NCBI GenBank assembly: GCA_907165135.1 | Contig: OU015569.1 | Location: 3,968,001-4,032,000, forward strand | From: Oikopleura dioica | Lineage: Eukaryota; Chordata; Appendicularia; Copelata; Oikopleuridae | Direction of reading: 5' to 3' | Length of the DNA stretch: 64,000 nt | Part shown: one piece after another, positions 10,904 through 23,309 of the stretch | Position numbering within the stretch: the first letter of the stretch is position 1 | How the letters are laid out: each line of letters opens with the position of its first letter | Made by a program: the position numbers and the translations under genes | The notes under the pieces: model-generated | Seen by the model: the letters and a program-made list of their open reading frames with translations, nothing else | Databases searched by the model: none | What the model was told of the DNA's origin: nothing

Positions 10904-13437
10904 ATGAGTTCAAGCAATTTATATGGCATGTTTAGAATGGTGTGTACTCGTGCTAGACATCGAAAGGAAGCCCAACAAAACATCAACCAGGTGAAACGTT
11001 TCCTTGGAGAGGAACCTCAGGAGGAGTTGGACGAAAGGGACGAAGATTCGCATAGCCGTGCAGATTCTCCAAGCCCGGAAAGAGACTCTAAAGATCCAGA
11101 TTGGAATCCATATGGTGGCATAACTAAGCGCCGACCTGAACGAAAACGAAAGCCTGCAGCTAAAAAGTCTCCAGCGAAAAAGTCGAAGAAACCTCGTAAA
11201 ACCGAGAATACCGATGAATACAAGGCACCCTCCAAACGACGGAAGAAGACTTTTCCGCCTCAGGACAATGAAGATGTCGAGTCTACGCACACAACAAGGG
11301 CCACCTCGAAGAGCATGAAACTTTCGGACATTCCTTTATCGAACGAGACAATCCAGCCCCCAGCTCAAGAACCGTCAGCTCTTGATCGAAAATTCAAGGC
11401 TAAATCCTCCATTTCATTTGCAGACGCGATCAATACCACGGAGAAAACCCCCTCTGTTTTGGAATCCTCAGCAAAAGAAAGGAAAGCTAAGAAAAAGCAA
11501 AAGAAGACGAAATCTAGCCGCGCCCGAGAAAAAGCTGAAGCCGATAAAAAACAGTTGAGCAAGAAGAAAAAGGTAGCAACTTGTACCAAATATTCATAAA
11601 ATATTAACAAATGTGTTTTCAGCGCGGTGTCGAGTTCCAAAAAACAAAAATTGTGTGCCACTATTGCTCAGAATCTCTCTACGAGCACGAGGATGAACGC
11701 AGGAATGCTGAGCACCCTGAAGATGTTACTGTATTGGTAGAAACTCATCTGGCTAATAGACACAACCCTTTTCCGAGAAGCTTCGGTAGAAAGGCAATCT
11801 TTACTTGCTCGTCTTGCAAAGAAAAGTTCGAAACCGCAGATGAAGCAGCTACTCACAATCTCTACCATCGCAAAACAAGTCTCCTTGAGCTGAAGACGAA
11901 ATACAACCTCTGCGAGTCAGACCTGGACAACTACCCAAAGCTTTTCACGCCCGAAGACTATCTCTACCGATTGACCGGAGAGGGCGACGAGATGGCCGAA
12001 GGCGTTCTTCATAAAATAGAGGTAAGATGAATTACCATAAGAATTTTTTGGCCGAAAAAAATTTTTTTGAGATAAGAACATATTCTGAAAGCCCAAGTCG
12101 AAATTAGTCGATTCCCAAATTTCTAGGGCTCAATGACGTCATTATGACGTCATTTATGATGAATAAATGTCCGAAAAGGCTCCAAATTCATGAAACTTTG
12201 GAACGCTTTTTGAGGCGGTTTTTGCTGGAAATAGATTTTTCTATTGATGGCATATTGTTCGCTATCAAAAACTACGTAGGGACCCGAGGTTTATTTTTCG
12301 AACCGACCGGTTTCAAAAATTGAACCGGTCGGTAACGGTTGATATTCAATGGTTTGATCCCGGGTCCCTACGTAGTTTTTCATGGAAAATCCGAATCCGT
12401 CTAGAAAAATAAAATTAAAAAACGTTTTCGGCTCGAAAAAGCGTTCCAAAGACAAAATTTTCAAATCAGCCTGATGACGTCATAATGACGTCATCTGACC
12501 CTAGAATTTGGTGATTCTGTATAACTTTTTACGGGCTTTCAGAATATACCAATATCTCAAAAAAATTTTTTTTGCCCGAAAAATTCTTATGGTAATTCAT
12601 CGTAAGATATTTTTTCGATGGAACACTGCTAGCTTTCTTTTCTAGCGCTTTTTGATTCCGAACAACTCCAAGCGGAGCACTCCTAAATGGCCGGAATACA
12701 AAGTCTTCGATGGGATCCGCTATTATGAGAAGAGCGTCTTGGATTCCGCCTTTTTCTTGAGGGCCGACTTTGACCCAGCCCTCCTCTCTATCCAGACACA
12801 TGAAGAGACAAACGAGGATGGAGTAACTGAGGTCTACTACAATCAAGGGGACTTTCAACTGTACGTCCAGGACTTTATCTATCCTCCGGCGCAGATCATT
12901 CTCACTTTCGACGACGAATCGTTAGAGGCAACTATGGACAGCAAACGATGGGTAAGATTTCTAAAACTTTTTTAATCTTTATCCTCTTATTAGATAGAAA
13001 GCTGCAAGACAGAAGTCGAAGACGAAGATTACGATGTGCCAAACGCGATGTCCGGAGTGATCTTCGATACCGATACGGACACGGATGATGATGATGACGA
13101 TGAAATCCCGCTTCATCTTCATCCTGAAATTGCGCTTTCAGTTGCTGGCCCATCTACTTCGTTTGAAAACGCCCATGACGTCTCCATGAGTAGCAATGAC
13201 ACGATGGAGTCAACCGACATTATGAGAGACCTCGAAGAAATTGAACAAGAGGAGAAAACGGGCACAGCTTATCTTTCGGAAGAAGAGCAAGACGAAGTGG
13301 TCTCCGACGGAGATTCCGACGATGTGATCTTCAATGGATCATATATGCAGGACTTCGGCTTCGATCTCAACCCACAGAACAACAATATCCAGCCTTTGAA
13401 ATACCGACCCGACCGACGAAAGCGAACCAAGCAGTAA
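10904..13437 (+). CDS. nuclear C2H2 zinc-finger protein with basic and acidic tracts
   Basis: Four exons (10904-11572, 11623-12021, 12646-12951, 12994-13437) join in frame with GT-AG introns, about 605 residues. The N-terminal third is very Lys/Arg/Ser rich with several likely nuclear localisation signals (KRRPERKRKPAAKKSPAKK). Exon 2 holds two Cys2His2 units: CHYC with a long spacer to HLANRH, and a standard CSSC-X12-H-X3-H unit. The C-terminal part has an Asp run (DTDTDTDDDDDD) and ends in a basic RRKRTK. I do not recognise the orthologue; a chromatin or transcription role is inferred from composition only. It lies 64 bp after PTPN23 and is probably co-transcribed. Intron 2 carries a 576-bp palindromic insertion. 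Confidence 0.8.
12026..12601. mobile_element. 576-bp palindromic (foldback) element inside an intron
   Basis: The left end GATGAATTACCATAAGAATT is the exact reverse complement of the right end at 12582-12601. The inverted symmetry continues inward through matching blocks (GGGACCCG with CGGGTCCC, TACGTAG, and paired TGACGTCA sites). GTAA flanks both ends (12022-12025 and 12602-12605) as a likely target-site duplication. Removing the element and one duplicate leaves a 44-nt GT-AG intron, the normal size here. No ORF of note. It is best seen as a long-TIR MITE or foldback transposon. Confidence 0.8.
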
Positions 13438-14182
13438 TCTGATGCAATTCATATATATATATTTATCTCTATACTGATCGACCCTTTTTTCGCATATCTT
13501 CTCTTATACAGTAGCCCATGATATTATCTCACCTAATTGAAAAAAGTTCAAATCAACCTCTTCCGCAACAGTTCTTCATAGACCAAATCTAGTGTTTCCT
13601 CTAAATCTTCAATTGCGGCTTTCTTCTAAATTAATATAGTACATATTTATTGGAGTTCTTCTGATGCTACAAATCATGGAAAACTGTCAAGGCATAACTC
13701 TCATATTCAATCAGTTTATTTTCTCCTGCTGTCGCTATCTTCCCAATTTTTGAACCGTTTGCACTCTTTTATTTTTGCCCCGTTTTTTTTCTCTCCATTT
13801 ATCTTGCCAGCCTGAGCCAAAGGCTTCCGTTATTATTTTCACTTATATTCACTGCCCTTGAAACGTGAATAATTGCAAAACCATTGTTGATCATCATGAT
13901 TTTAGAGGGCCAAATCGAGTTGTTACTACTTGAATAAGAACCAAGTAAAGGAAGAAGCTATATTTTTATTGTTCGCTTATATTGCTGCTGTATATAAATA
14001 AAGAAAAAATCAATAGTTTTTTTTGCGAAATACTTAATTTTGTAAGGCTTTAATTGAATGCAGGCAGTAACAAATTAAGGCTTGAAAGCGCCGAATTGGT
14101 AAACATTACTTTGAACTGGTGCCAGACCGGACAGGACCATCGGTACTCGATGCAAAAGCATGATAGAGTTCACAGAGTCGTC
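13438..14182. other. gene-free stretch between convergent genes
   Basis: 3' flanks of the zinc-finger gene and of the minus-strand gene to the right. AT-rich, with an ATATATAT run at about 13451. No coding frame seen. Confidence 0.4.
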
Positions 14183-15063
14183 TTAATATAAGTTACCTTT
14201 CGCATTAAAGTTCCGATCAAGAGTCTACAGTTACTAAACTTACTAATTGATCTCTTTGGCTGATTTTTTGTCATTTTTTCAAGGACAAATATAGCTAGTT
14301 CTTTGAGCGCGTATCCGATTATGAGCAGCCCAACGAAAGTGTAAAGAAAAAGAACAATCTCTACGAAAGTGTGTATCGAGCTTGAGCTGTCCTCTGTCAT
14401 CATTTCATTTGAAATCAGAGTTCTGAGAGCTGTCAATACTCATGCAACACTAAATGAATCCAACCCCTAGGGGATCTGGCACTCGTATATTTCCACTTGC
14501 TCGTTGGAATCATTCTTCTGAATCAACTTTTCAGTCGATTTTCAATTCTTTGCCTTGCTAGATATGTGATCTTCTGGATTGAGTAGTTTAGGTTTATTTT
14601 CAGGTCGCAGATGTATGTAAAGAGTAAACACTACTGGGTACGTACCTTTCATCTTGACCTTTCTCGTTTCTTCTACCTTAACAGCTTTTAATAGGCATAT
14701 TTTATTGACCTGTCGATTTTATAAGACTTTAATAACTGATAGTTAGTACGTTAGCTGTATTACTTGTTCAGTAATCAAAGGCAGCTCTCAAGTCAAAATC
14801 ATTTGAGATATGATTTATTTTCGTAACATTGTTACGGCGTAAGAGACCGTACTAAATGCAAAGATGTTTATTTGATTGTCGGATTCCATGAAATTTATAT
14901 TTGACTTTATGACGAAAGTTTTCGGCATCGGAAAGGCTGAGTTGATCATAATATGTTTTTGAGAGAATTTCACGTGAAGCCTAAAAATACGCTGATTCTT
15001 CACTTTAATGGTAATTAAGCATTTGGAAGTGTCGATAATTGATCTGCCGTATTCCCAGCGCAT
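14183..15063 (-). CDS. probable single-pass membrane protein, exon structure partly unresolved
   Basis: Several minus-strand segments read like one protein. About 15063-14855 gives a beta-rich stretch (IDTSKCLITIKVKNQRIF, then SDNQINIFAF) ending in a donor GTACGG. About 14640-14546 gives VVFTLYIHLRPENKPKLL up to a possible GC donor. About 14520-14473 gives NDSNEQVEIYECQIP. About 14430-14227 gives a transmembrane span (VEIVLFLYTFVGLLIIGYAL) and a basic tail; a 47-nt intron there leads to a stop at 14183. Not every junction could be closed, and the 5' end may lie beyond 15063. Family not recognised. An ectodomain-TM-short tail layout is inferred. Confidence 0.45.
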
Positions 15064-15089
15064 CGGACGACGACGCTTCGAAGTTCATG

Positions 15090-16121
15090 ATGGCGGGGAG
15101 ACGATGTTTTCGAAAGTCTTAATTCGCCCGGCTGGACGCTTCTTTGTCGGACAGCACAGAAGAAGGGATGGTGATTTCGGACTATCGGGTTGAGCGTAGT
15201 AGTTGGCGCGTTCGTGTGGCGCCCTGCGGCGAAAATGAACGACGATTGGAACGTTGGACTTGCCAAGGCAGATATTGTGGCCCTTGTCCACTCTGCTGAA
15301 TTTCGGGATTTTGATTTTCTCGTTGTCCGCTTTGAACTGTGGCTAACAACTTCCGCTGACGAACGAGCGCTGCGCGAAAAAAGAAAGAGAAATAAAGAGC
15401 GATTGAGAGAGACTGGCGGGAGAGCGCCTACTCGTATAAGGGCTATTGAAAGCAATAGGAGCCTCCTGGCTCGTTTATTCACAATCTCCAAATTTGTAAA
15501 ACATTGACCTTGCTGGGCATACACGCAGACGAGATCCGACCGCAAAGCACCGAGCCACAACAAGAGATACCCGCAGCAAAATAAAATGAAAGAAGTATAA
15601 AAGAAGAAAGAACGGAGAAGCGACAAAAGATGAATGCCAATTACGAAGAAGGTAAATAACATTTTACGGGCAGCTCTAATTCGACTCGCTAAAATAATGA
15701 TGACGGAGGGATAAACTCGCCAAATGTTTTCTGCGCGCTCAGCAGAAATCCGCCTGAGCCCCTTTTGGAAACTTTGTTGAAAATAAACTGACTCGGCAAG
15801 TTCACATCCACCCAGAAGGACCACGTTTGCTCGAGTCAGTTTAAGTATCCATTCGGCGTAATTTTACTTAGGACACTTTTGTTATATTTATGGACTTTTC
15901 GCTGGGAATTTTGGCCCATATAATGAATAATTTCATCTTAGTAAATTTTTTTTGAAAAGAGGATGCTAAAAATGAAGAAAATTTCTTTTCATAAAATCAA
16001 TCCTTTCAAACCGGAAATAGTTACTCACAATTTGACCCGTCTTTTGATTTTAAAAGCGATGCGACTTGCTGGATCTTCTTTGTATAAAATTTTCTTGAGA
16101 ATAGAGCCTGTATCGATTTGA
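15090..16121. other. intergenic with long but unsupported ORFs on both strands
   Basis: Slightly more GC-rich. Open frames of 269 (minus) and 105 (plus) codons overlap each other, so at most one can be real and neither matches a family I know. The region ends at the semaphorin-like gene promoter. Confidence 0.35.
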
Positions 16122-16129
16122 TATAAAAG
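16122..16129 (+). promoter_or_regulatory. TATA box of the semaphorin-like gene
   Basis: A full TATAAAAG lies about 50 bases upstream of the first ATG used for the semaphorin-like gene. That leaves room for a transcription start near 16150-16155 at the usual distance. It is the clearest TATA element in the window. Confidence 0.55.
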
Positions 16130-16172
16130 TGGCGTTTTTGTCAAGATCAGTCAATCTTCACAAGTGGTGTAA

Positions 16173-19125
16173 ATGTCTCGGAAAGTGTATGGGAAGGTGG
16201 TCGCGAGCCGTTCATCAATCGGTTAAAATGGGATTAGAGAAGGGCTCAGCCCAGCATGACCTCGCTCGGACCTGATCAATCAAACTCCCCCAGCTGCCAA
16301 TTATTTTTATTCATCGTGGCCGTTATTATTCGCCATCCTTATTTTCGTAGCGACATTGACAAGGGATCTGTTTTCCTCCATTGAAAATTCAAGGCTCTTT
16401 TTAGAAGTTAACGATGAGAACGTCTTCACCCCTTTCGACTTTGCTTCTCAGGCGTGGAATGTAGACGACGGGAGTATTTATGTTGCTGACTCCTCCACGA
16501 TCCGAGTGAAGAACGGGGCAGAGGAAAGAACGGTGCCTCTGAAATCGTTGGAAGCGGACGTGCGCAGCTGTAAGCGAGGAGGCAACTCGGACGAGTCTTG
16601 TGACAACACGATCACCAATGTCCAGGTGTGTCCGGACAAGGAAGCGCAGATCGTTGCGTGTGGGACGAACGCTCTTCAGCCGGAAGTCTTCTTCCTAGAG
16701 AATGCAACGGAGACAAAGAGGCACACGCAGCAACTTTGCCCAAAGTCGGCGAAAATCGACGCCCTAGTTAAGGTATGTATAAAACGAATTCCTTGGGAAT
16801 GAAAAATTGTGCACCTGCTAACGATTTTCAAAGGTAACGTCCTGTGGCGATGAACCGGCAAAAATCCAGGGTGTGGCGGTGCACACCGAGCGCGACTCCA
16901 CCAAAATAATAACAAGCAGCCATATATTTGACTTGAAGCTCTCTTCTCCAAAATTTGTACATATTTCGTCTAGCGATGCAACTGGTGCCAATTATCTTTA
17001 CTTTTTTACCGAGACGAGCTCCGCTGGTGACTTGGCCTCTTTTGTTGGTTTTACATGTAATGGTGGTGGTGCGTCGAATCTTATCAAAATCCCGCTAAAA
17101 TGCAGTAGAGAAGATTTTGTCTTTGCGAAGATGAAGCAGGTGGTCGAGACCGATAGCATGTTTCATGTCCTCTTCGAGACGCCTTTCAATCTTTACAAGA
17201 AGACAACTATCTGCTCCTACAGTTTTCAAAACGACTTTCTTCCAGGTATAAATAAGGATTTTTTTGATAATTCAATTCAACGTTTTGAAACAAACTTTAC
17301 ATCGAAAATTATCAAGAAACTCTCACGTACACAGTGGATATATTTACCACACCAAAATTTTCAGCATAAGAAACCGAGCTCGCATCGGATTATATTTAGA
17401 AACGCTAATGAAATCGGTATGGTAGATATTTCAGAAATAAAATGAAATTCGGCGCAATAAAAATCAGTCATTCATGAAAGAGTCTAATTTTAACTCAAGA
17501 AAGAATCGAATCTGATCCGTTGAACTGCAGCCAACTCATAACTTGCTTTTATTGTTCAAATTCAAACATAACATATTTTATAAAGTTATAAAAAACGCGC
17601 GCTGCGACTCTTCCCATAACTCTGATGCCAAAATTGCCCAAACGCCTATTCTCGAGGATCGTGGAAGCGAAAGCGAATCTGGTCCATACACGTCTATTTC
17701 AACCATCTGGGATAATGTTCTACTTTTGGGCACGCAAAAGGGCGAAATCATTACTGCTACGCGCGATTCTAGCGGCGCTTTTAATATTTCTTCATCAAGG
17801 TAAGAAGCAGTGGATCCTGAAGAATCGCAAAGTGTCTATGCAATTGTAACACTTTGCCATATTGTTTACTCAACATTTTTAGGAAGCTGACACATGACAA
17901 GTGCGCTGGGGCTGTTCTCGATCTAAAATCCACCATTGTAGATGATGTGGCCACGGTGTTCGCGGCCTTTGAGACTTGTATTGCATCTGTCCCGATAAGT
18001 GACTGTTCTTCTCTTTCGACGAGCTGCTGCAAGAGGTTTATATTCGTCTTCACTTATTGTTTTTATTCAAAACACTAGGACACCTTTTTGCGAAATTATC
18101 GATGATGATTGCACTCAAACTCTGACTGACTCTCCCATTTCTTTATCTGACGGAAGCTGTCTCGCAAAAGAACGTGAGTTATAAATAAAGTCCCTTTCAT
18201 TCTAACAAATCATCCTTCTAGCAAACTCAACAGTGATTGAGACTGAGCCAATCATTCCCAAGACAACAATGGGGCCTGTGATTTTTAAACCAATCTCAGG
18301 CATCATTACAGAAGCACAAAGTAAATTTCACTTACACATTTACAAAATGGGTGCTTGATTTGATTTTTGTTTTCATTTAGCATCAATTTGTTTTAAAAAT
18401 ATACCAGACTGTTTCTGTAAAAGCTAAGTATTTATTCATTGATGTTAAATGAGCGCAACAAAATCATCATATCATTTAATAGAGTAAAATCCTAAACTTT
18501 AAGGAAGGTGCCTTCTCACTGATTAGCTATTTCGAAGCATAATAGATTTAGGCCTATCATGCTTGCAATAATGCTTTTTGATTTTCACTGGTGTTAGCCC
18601 TTTTCTGATATCAATTGTTTGACTGTGTTTAGTCCGAGCTCAAGATGGGTGCATTTGTCCCCAAAATGCGACTGTTCCCGTGGCAATCGTTGGCCTGATC
18701 GTAGCCTTTGTCGCTTTCGTTGGTGGATACTTCTGGGGGAAGTGGTAAATGCTCCGTTTTGACAATTTTTAACTTCAAATTCTAGTTCCTTCAAACCACA
18801 AGATGAGCTTCACGAATATATGGACGATTCTGAGTGGGGAATTACAAACACACTTTCGGCTTCCTCAAGTTCAACAGCTAAAACAGTACGGTTAACGATA
18901 AGACTACTTTGCTAACTTTCTATATAGCGCACGCGTATAAAAACATCACCTTCGAAGCAATCAGCAACACTTCGATCGAATAGAAGCGACGAGGGCGCGG
19001 AGACGGTTTCCGGCGCTCGGACGATTCCAGTGATGGGGGTCAGCTCTATCGGTTCCAACCGCGACCCAACGCTAAGCCCACGACGATCAGCTGACGGCAG
19101 TATCACCCACGAGTCCAGAGCGTAA
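16173..19125 (+). CDS. transmembrane semaphorin-like receptor/ligand
   Basis: Ten exons (16173-16191, 16294-16772, 16834-17245, 17586-17799, 17883-18035, 18079-18173, 18222-18320, 18633-18744, 18786-18885, 18928-19125) give about 626 residues. A hydrophobic N-terminus (WPLLFAILIFVATLT) is followed by a diverged sema-type domain: ACGTNALQPE, FTCNGGG, SISTIWDNVLLLGTQKGE. A Cys-rich PSI-like segment (CIASVPISDCSSLSTSCC), one TM helix (VAIVGLIVAFVAFVGGYFWG) and a Ser/Thr-rich cytoplasmic tail follow. Semaphorins act in cell and axon guidance through plexins; that role is inferred. The sema region is shorter than the usual 500 residues. The first junction stays in frame only with a GG donor at 16192, so the 5' end is the weakest part. 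Confidence 0.7.
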
Positions 19126-19583
19126 CATCGGCGACTTCGGAATCATAATTTATGCATACCTAGAACATGTTATGTGCGACCCTTTTTTTACTAACCTGAC
19201 TACCTCAACCAACTCCCGAGCCGAATCATACGCAAAATAAATCCCGAAAGTTCAATAGTTCAAAACCACATCGAATTTTACGATCTGAGAGAGAATACTG
19301 TATTCTCCTCTATGTTTCCACCTGGATTAAATGCAAGCATACGGCAGTTTTGGTTTCATGCATGCAGTAAATGTGGAGCCATTCCATCACTATCATAATG
19401 CGTGCAACCATGTTAAAATTTACTCATGAAGTTACGCAGGTGAAGTCAAAACTGATAGAAGACTCTGTACTGTCTAGCGGCGACGGATCTGGCATTTGCA
19501 CTTTTGTTGAACTTTGCAAGGTCCCCATAAAATGCAAGGAAGTACCAAACTGTGCTAGTCCCTTTAGTTCAAAAAAAGCAGAA
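19126..19583. other. intergenic, promoter region of the Ly6-repeat gene
   Basis: 458 bp of 3' and 5' flanks. A CCTTTAG or AAAGCAG acceptor lies just upstream of the next ATG and may serve trans-splicing. Nothing else noted. Confidence 0.4.
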
Positions 19584-22500
19584 ATGAGAGCTGCGGTACT
19601 TTTTTCCGCATTCTCTCTTATAGAGGCAGACTCTTGCGTAGCATGTAGTTCTAGAAGAATGAATTTCACTGAATGGGATGCCTTGAAATCTACAGATTGC
19701 TGGGATGATGAGGCAAGTTAATTAAGATAGATCTAGATTGGCGCAGAATTCGTTTTTTATATAGTTGATTTGCATTATATCTCTTTACTTGTATCCATTT
19801 AATATAAGAGATTATAGAAAGCACTACAAAATTCACTTGACGGTAAACCAAACTCAGTGGAACCATGCAGGAAATCAGAAATATCAGACCACCGACGCTG
19901 TGCTACTGAAATCAGAAACTGGTGGACTCCTGAAGGCAATCAGAGGGTGAGCGTCATCAGAGGATGCAAACGAATTCCCGCGGATTTAGACGATGTTGAC
20001 CAAGACGGTTGTGTTAATGAAATCGATACTACTGGAGCTCATATCAGAACTTGTTATGCACTTGGTAGACAGCCAGATGACGGAGAGGAATTAAGAGAGG
20101 TTCCAATCCAGAATGTTTTGGACTTGCTTGAAGAAGAAAACTTGAAGAACGTTAAGTGCCATGTTTGCGAAGGATACACAGCCTCTGAAGATGGATCCTA
20201 CGAAGAGTGCAGAGATGACACTGATCAAGAAGAGGGAGAATGCCCGGAGTGGGCAAGCATGGGATGTTTCCGTGTTAACAACCAAGCGCTTCATGAAATC
20301 AATGGAAATGAAAAGCGATCTGTATTGCGCGGTTGTTCCGCTTTCTCTCTCGATCAAACAAACTGCAACGAGTACGTCGAGGGTATTTTCGAATTGGGAG
20401 AGTCGTGCAAGGACACTTGCCCAGGAAACGAAGGACAAGAATTTTGCAATGTAGGTGAAGTACAGCCCCTGAATAAGTGTTACGTCTGTGATTACGAGTG
20501 GGACTCACTTGGAACAGTGAGAAATGGCGATGTTAGATGTAGATACCCTGCTACTGCTGGTGCTTTCGAACTTCAAGAGTGCCCCGACTCTGCTCCAAGC
20601 TGTGCTACTGAAATGAAAGTTCTTTGGAATCGCGATGGCAATCAAATCAATACTATTTCACGATTCTGCACCGGCGATAAAGCACCGGAAGATGAGACTC
20701 CTGAGAATAACTGCCAATCGTCAAAAGATCTTGTCAGTCAGGAATCCACGAAATCCTGTAAAACCACCTGCTATGAGCTTGGATGCAACGACAAAAATGA
20801 CATCTATAAACTCTTCTCAGTGAGAAACGATACGATCAGTTGTAACTCGTGTTACTACGATGAAAACAGGCCAGAGAGCAACAATCAAGACTGTGCGTCG
20901 GAAAATGGAGGTGAGCAAACAGAGTGTGAGCCGTTTGAAGATAGTGGCTGCTTTTCTGCTGGAAACTGGTTAACCAAGGTGAAATATTGACACTAGAGCA
21001 AATTTTATGGTGAACTTTTAAGGAAAACACTGATGGAGCGATAGGAGAATTCTTCCGCGGTTGCAGCTCATTCAACTTTAATGAGGCCGTCAAGGGATGC
21101 CATGAAGAAGTTATCGTAACCGGAAGCGGAAGTCGACAACTGAACACTTACTGCCGTGATCACTGCGAAACTGGAGATTGCAACACTGAGCCAATCGAGA
21201 ATCCTGGAATTCTCGGCGGTATCAAATGTACAACATGCAGTGCAGCCATGAACAACAGAGGGGAAATGATCAGTGGCTCTGAGAAATGTTTTTCATCAAA
21301 GGCTGAAGATATCGAGCAATTTTCGCTTAATTGTGACGCTCCAGAAGGCATGGTGGCTTTCTGTGGAAATGAAATGGACGGTGATTGGTTTTACACAGGG
21401 CAACAGATATTCCTTGTCGGCCGTGGCTGTCGATACTTTCCAGAAGGGTCGAACGGATATGGTCGATGTGAAGAATATAACGCAAATGGATATGAGATTA
21501 GACAGTGTTCGGAAGCGAAACGAGGTTCAACTGAAAACGTAGCAAACGCTGATTTGAGCTTTTTGCTAAGCAACTTCGAATCAGGAGAAGAGCTTTCTTG
21601 CTATCACTGTGCAGAAAACCTGGGTAGTGACAACCCCGAACTCTGTGAAAACGGTGGAGAGGTTAACACAAAATGTCCTTCTTGGGCCTCAACGAGTTGT
21701 TCCGACAGTAGAATCACCGGATTTTCCGCTGAAACTGGCGCTGGCTACCACAAAGGTTGCTCAACTTTTGATAAGTTTGATGAGCCCGTCTGTGATATCG
21801 CAAATACTGACTATGAAATTTGCAGAAAAACTTGCAAAGGAAATAACTGTAACTCGAAGCCGATTCCTCCTCCACCCCAGTGCCATGTATGCACCTACGA
21901 ATTCGATGACTTTGGACATTCTATTGGCAATCCAAACTGTTTCAATGAGACCACTTTGACTTCGGATACTATTCAAACTTGCGCTGAAGGTTCAGACAAT
22001 TTTATGCTTTCTTGCAAAACTTTTTTTAGGTGAAACCGTCTGCGTTACGGAACTGCAGTCCGAATGGCGATTCGGAGGGGAGCAGAGACATATCATCCGA
22101 CGATATTGCGCCAAAGAAAGTGCTCTAGGCGAGCCTTACTGTCTTGAGCACAATGGTGGTGAGGAGTCTTACAAGGATTGCTACTCAACGTGCAGTAACG
22201 ACGTTGAAAATGCTGGTAGTATCGCTTGCAACAACAATAACGATGACGTCTACTCTCTCTTCAAGCCACAAGGCAATGACCCAATTGTTACAAGCTGCAA
22301 GGTATTCAGATAAAGTATCAACCTCATCAAATATTTCAATAAAGTCCTGCTTCTACTCTGAAATCCCGAACGGTGAAGATGGAGTAATTCGATGCAAAAA
22401 TCAACCTGGTATGTTTCGGCTAAATAATGCATCTTTTTAATTTTTATTTCGAAGGCGATCAGGACAAAGTCAATTGTCTCCCATTCCAACAAGCTGGCTG

Positions 22501-22926
22501 CTACGTTTCAAACTCCTGGAGAAACACTGACGGGCAAGAGTACCAGGAAGTTTACAGGTGATTAATACCATTTTCGCGATTGAAGCATTCTAAAATTTTT
22601 TCAGGGGGTGCTCCGCTTTCCCAGAAAGTCTAGTCGATAAGGGATGTTACGAGAGTAGTGGACCAAACGGTGCTATCGAAGTTTGCAAATCCTGGTGTGG
22701 GAAGAATCAATGCAATGTAGATCAAGCCGATGAGCTCACCTCGACCACAACTACCCCTACCACAACAACGACGACAACTCCTACTACAACAACTCCTTCT
22801 ACCACGGCCTCTACTTCTACACCTGTTGAAACGACAACCACGACCACAACCCCAGACGAAACTACGAGTGCTGCAGTTACAAACTTTCTTGCCTCATTGC
22901 TTCTCGCTACTTTATGTTTTCTTTAG
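19584..22926 (+). CDS. GPI-anchored protein with about eight Ly6/uPAR-like repeats
   Basis: Seven exons (19584-19712, 19818-20978, 21023-21989, 22030-22301, 22345-22408, 22455-22557, 22605-22926) give about 1005 residues. A signal peptide (MRAAVLFSAFSLIEA) precedes about eight Cys-rich repeats. Each repeat opens with a CxxC such as CHVC, CYVC or CYHC, has a GC in the middle, and several end in a CxxxC...CN of the LU type (CKTTCYELGCN, CRKTCKGNNCN, CKSWCGKNQCN). Two repeat subtypes alternate; one contains a TE...DGNQ...GC block. A Thr-rich mucin-like stalk and a hydrophobic C-terminus (FLASLLLATLCFL) suggest GPI anchoring at the cell surface. Ligand unknown. Intron 1 (19713-19817) uses a GC donor (GCAAGT). 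The link to the Ly6/uPAR fold is from cysteine pattern only. Confidence 0.8.
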
Positions 22927-23309
22927 ACCTGATTTATTTGAACAAAACCATTGTCGTTTATTTTAATTAAAATCGAGCGTTGTTTATTATTCTTCAAAAT
23001 GGGAACATTTTTGGTTTTTGTAGTTAAAATCAACAAAAGGAAGGAAAAGATGTTGAATAGGAGAATCCGATGTGATGTAACCGTCAGAATTTGAAGATGA
23101 TAAGATATATGGTGTGAATAAATCGATACACTGTTGGATTTCAGTGACGTTCACCCCCCATCGCGCTCGACAAAAAGGATCATTTGGAGAACATTATGGT
23201 TTCTGTTGTAAAAGGTGGCCTAGCGCCTTTGTCTCTGTAAGGAGCTCGAGTCAAGAGACTTTCAAGTGGAATCTGAATTTCACGATTTCTCACTCGCCCC
23301 AAGCTGGTT
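22927..23309. other. intergenic, upstream of the adhesion GPCR
   Basis: No gene. A pyrimidine tract ending CCCCAAG at 23303 lies 6 bases before the receptor ATG and could be a trans-splice acceptor. Confidence 0.4.

Noticed and set aside
15190-15507. 105-codon plus-strand ORF with readable composition
   Set aside because: Antisense to another open frame, no acceptor or donor context, and no family match; kept out as unsupported.
15015-15824. 269-codon minus-strand ORF
   Set aside because: Long, but composition is Ser/Arg/Leu skewed, plus-strand ORFs overlap it, and no domain or splice logic supports it. Its right part conflicts with the better-supported minus-strand membrane gene frame.
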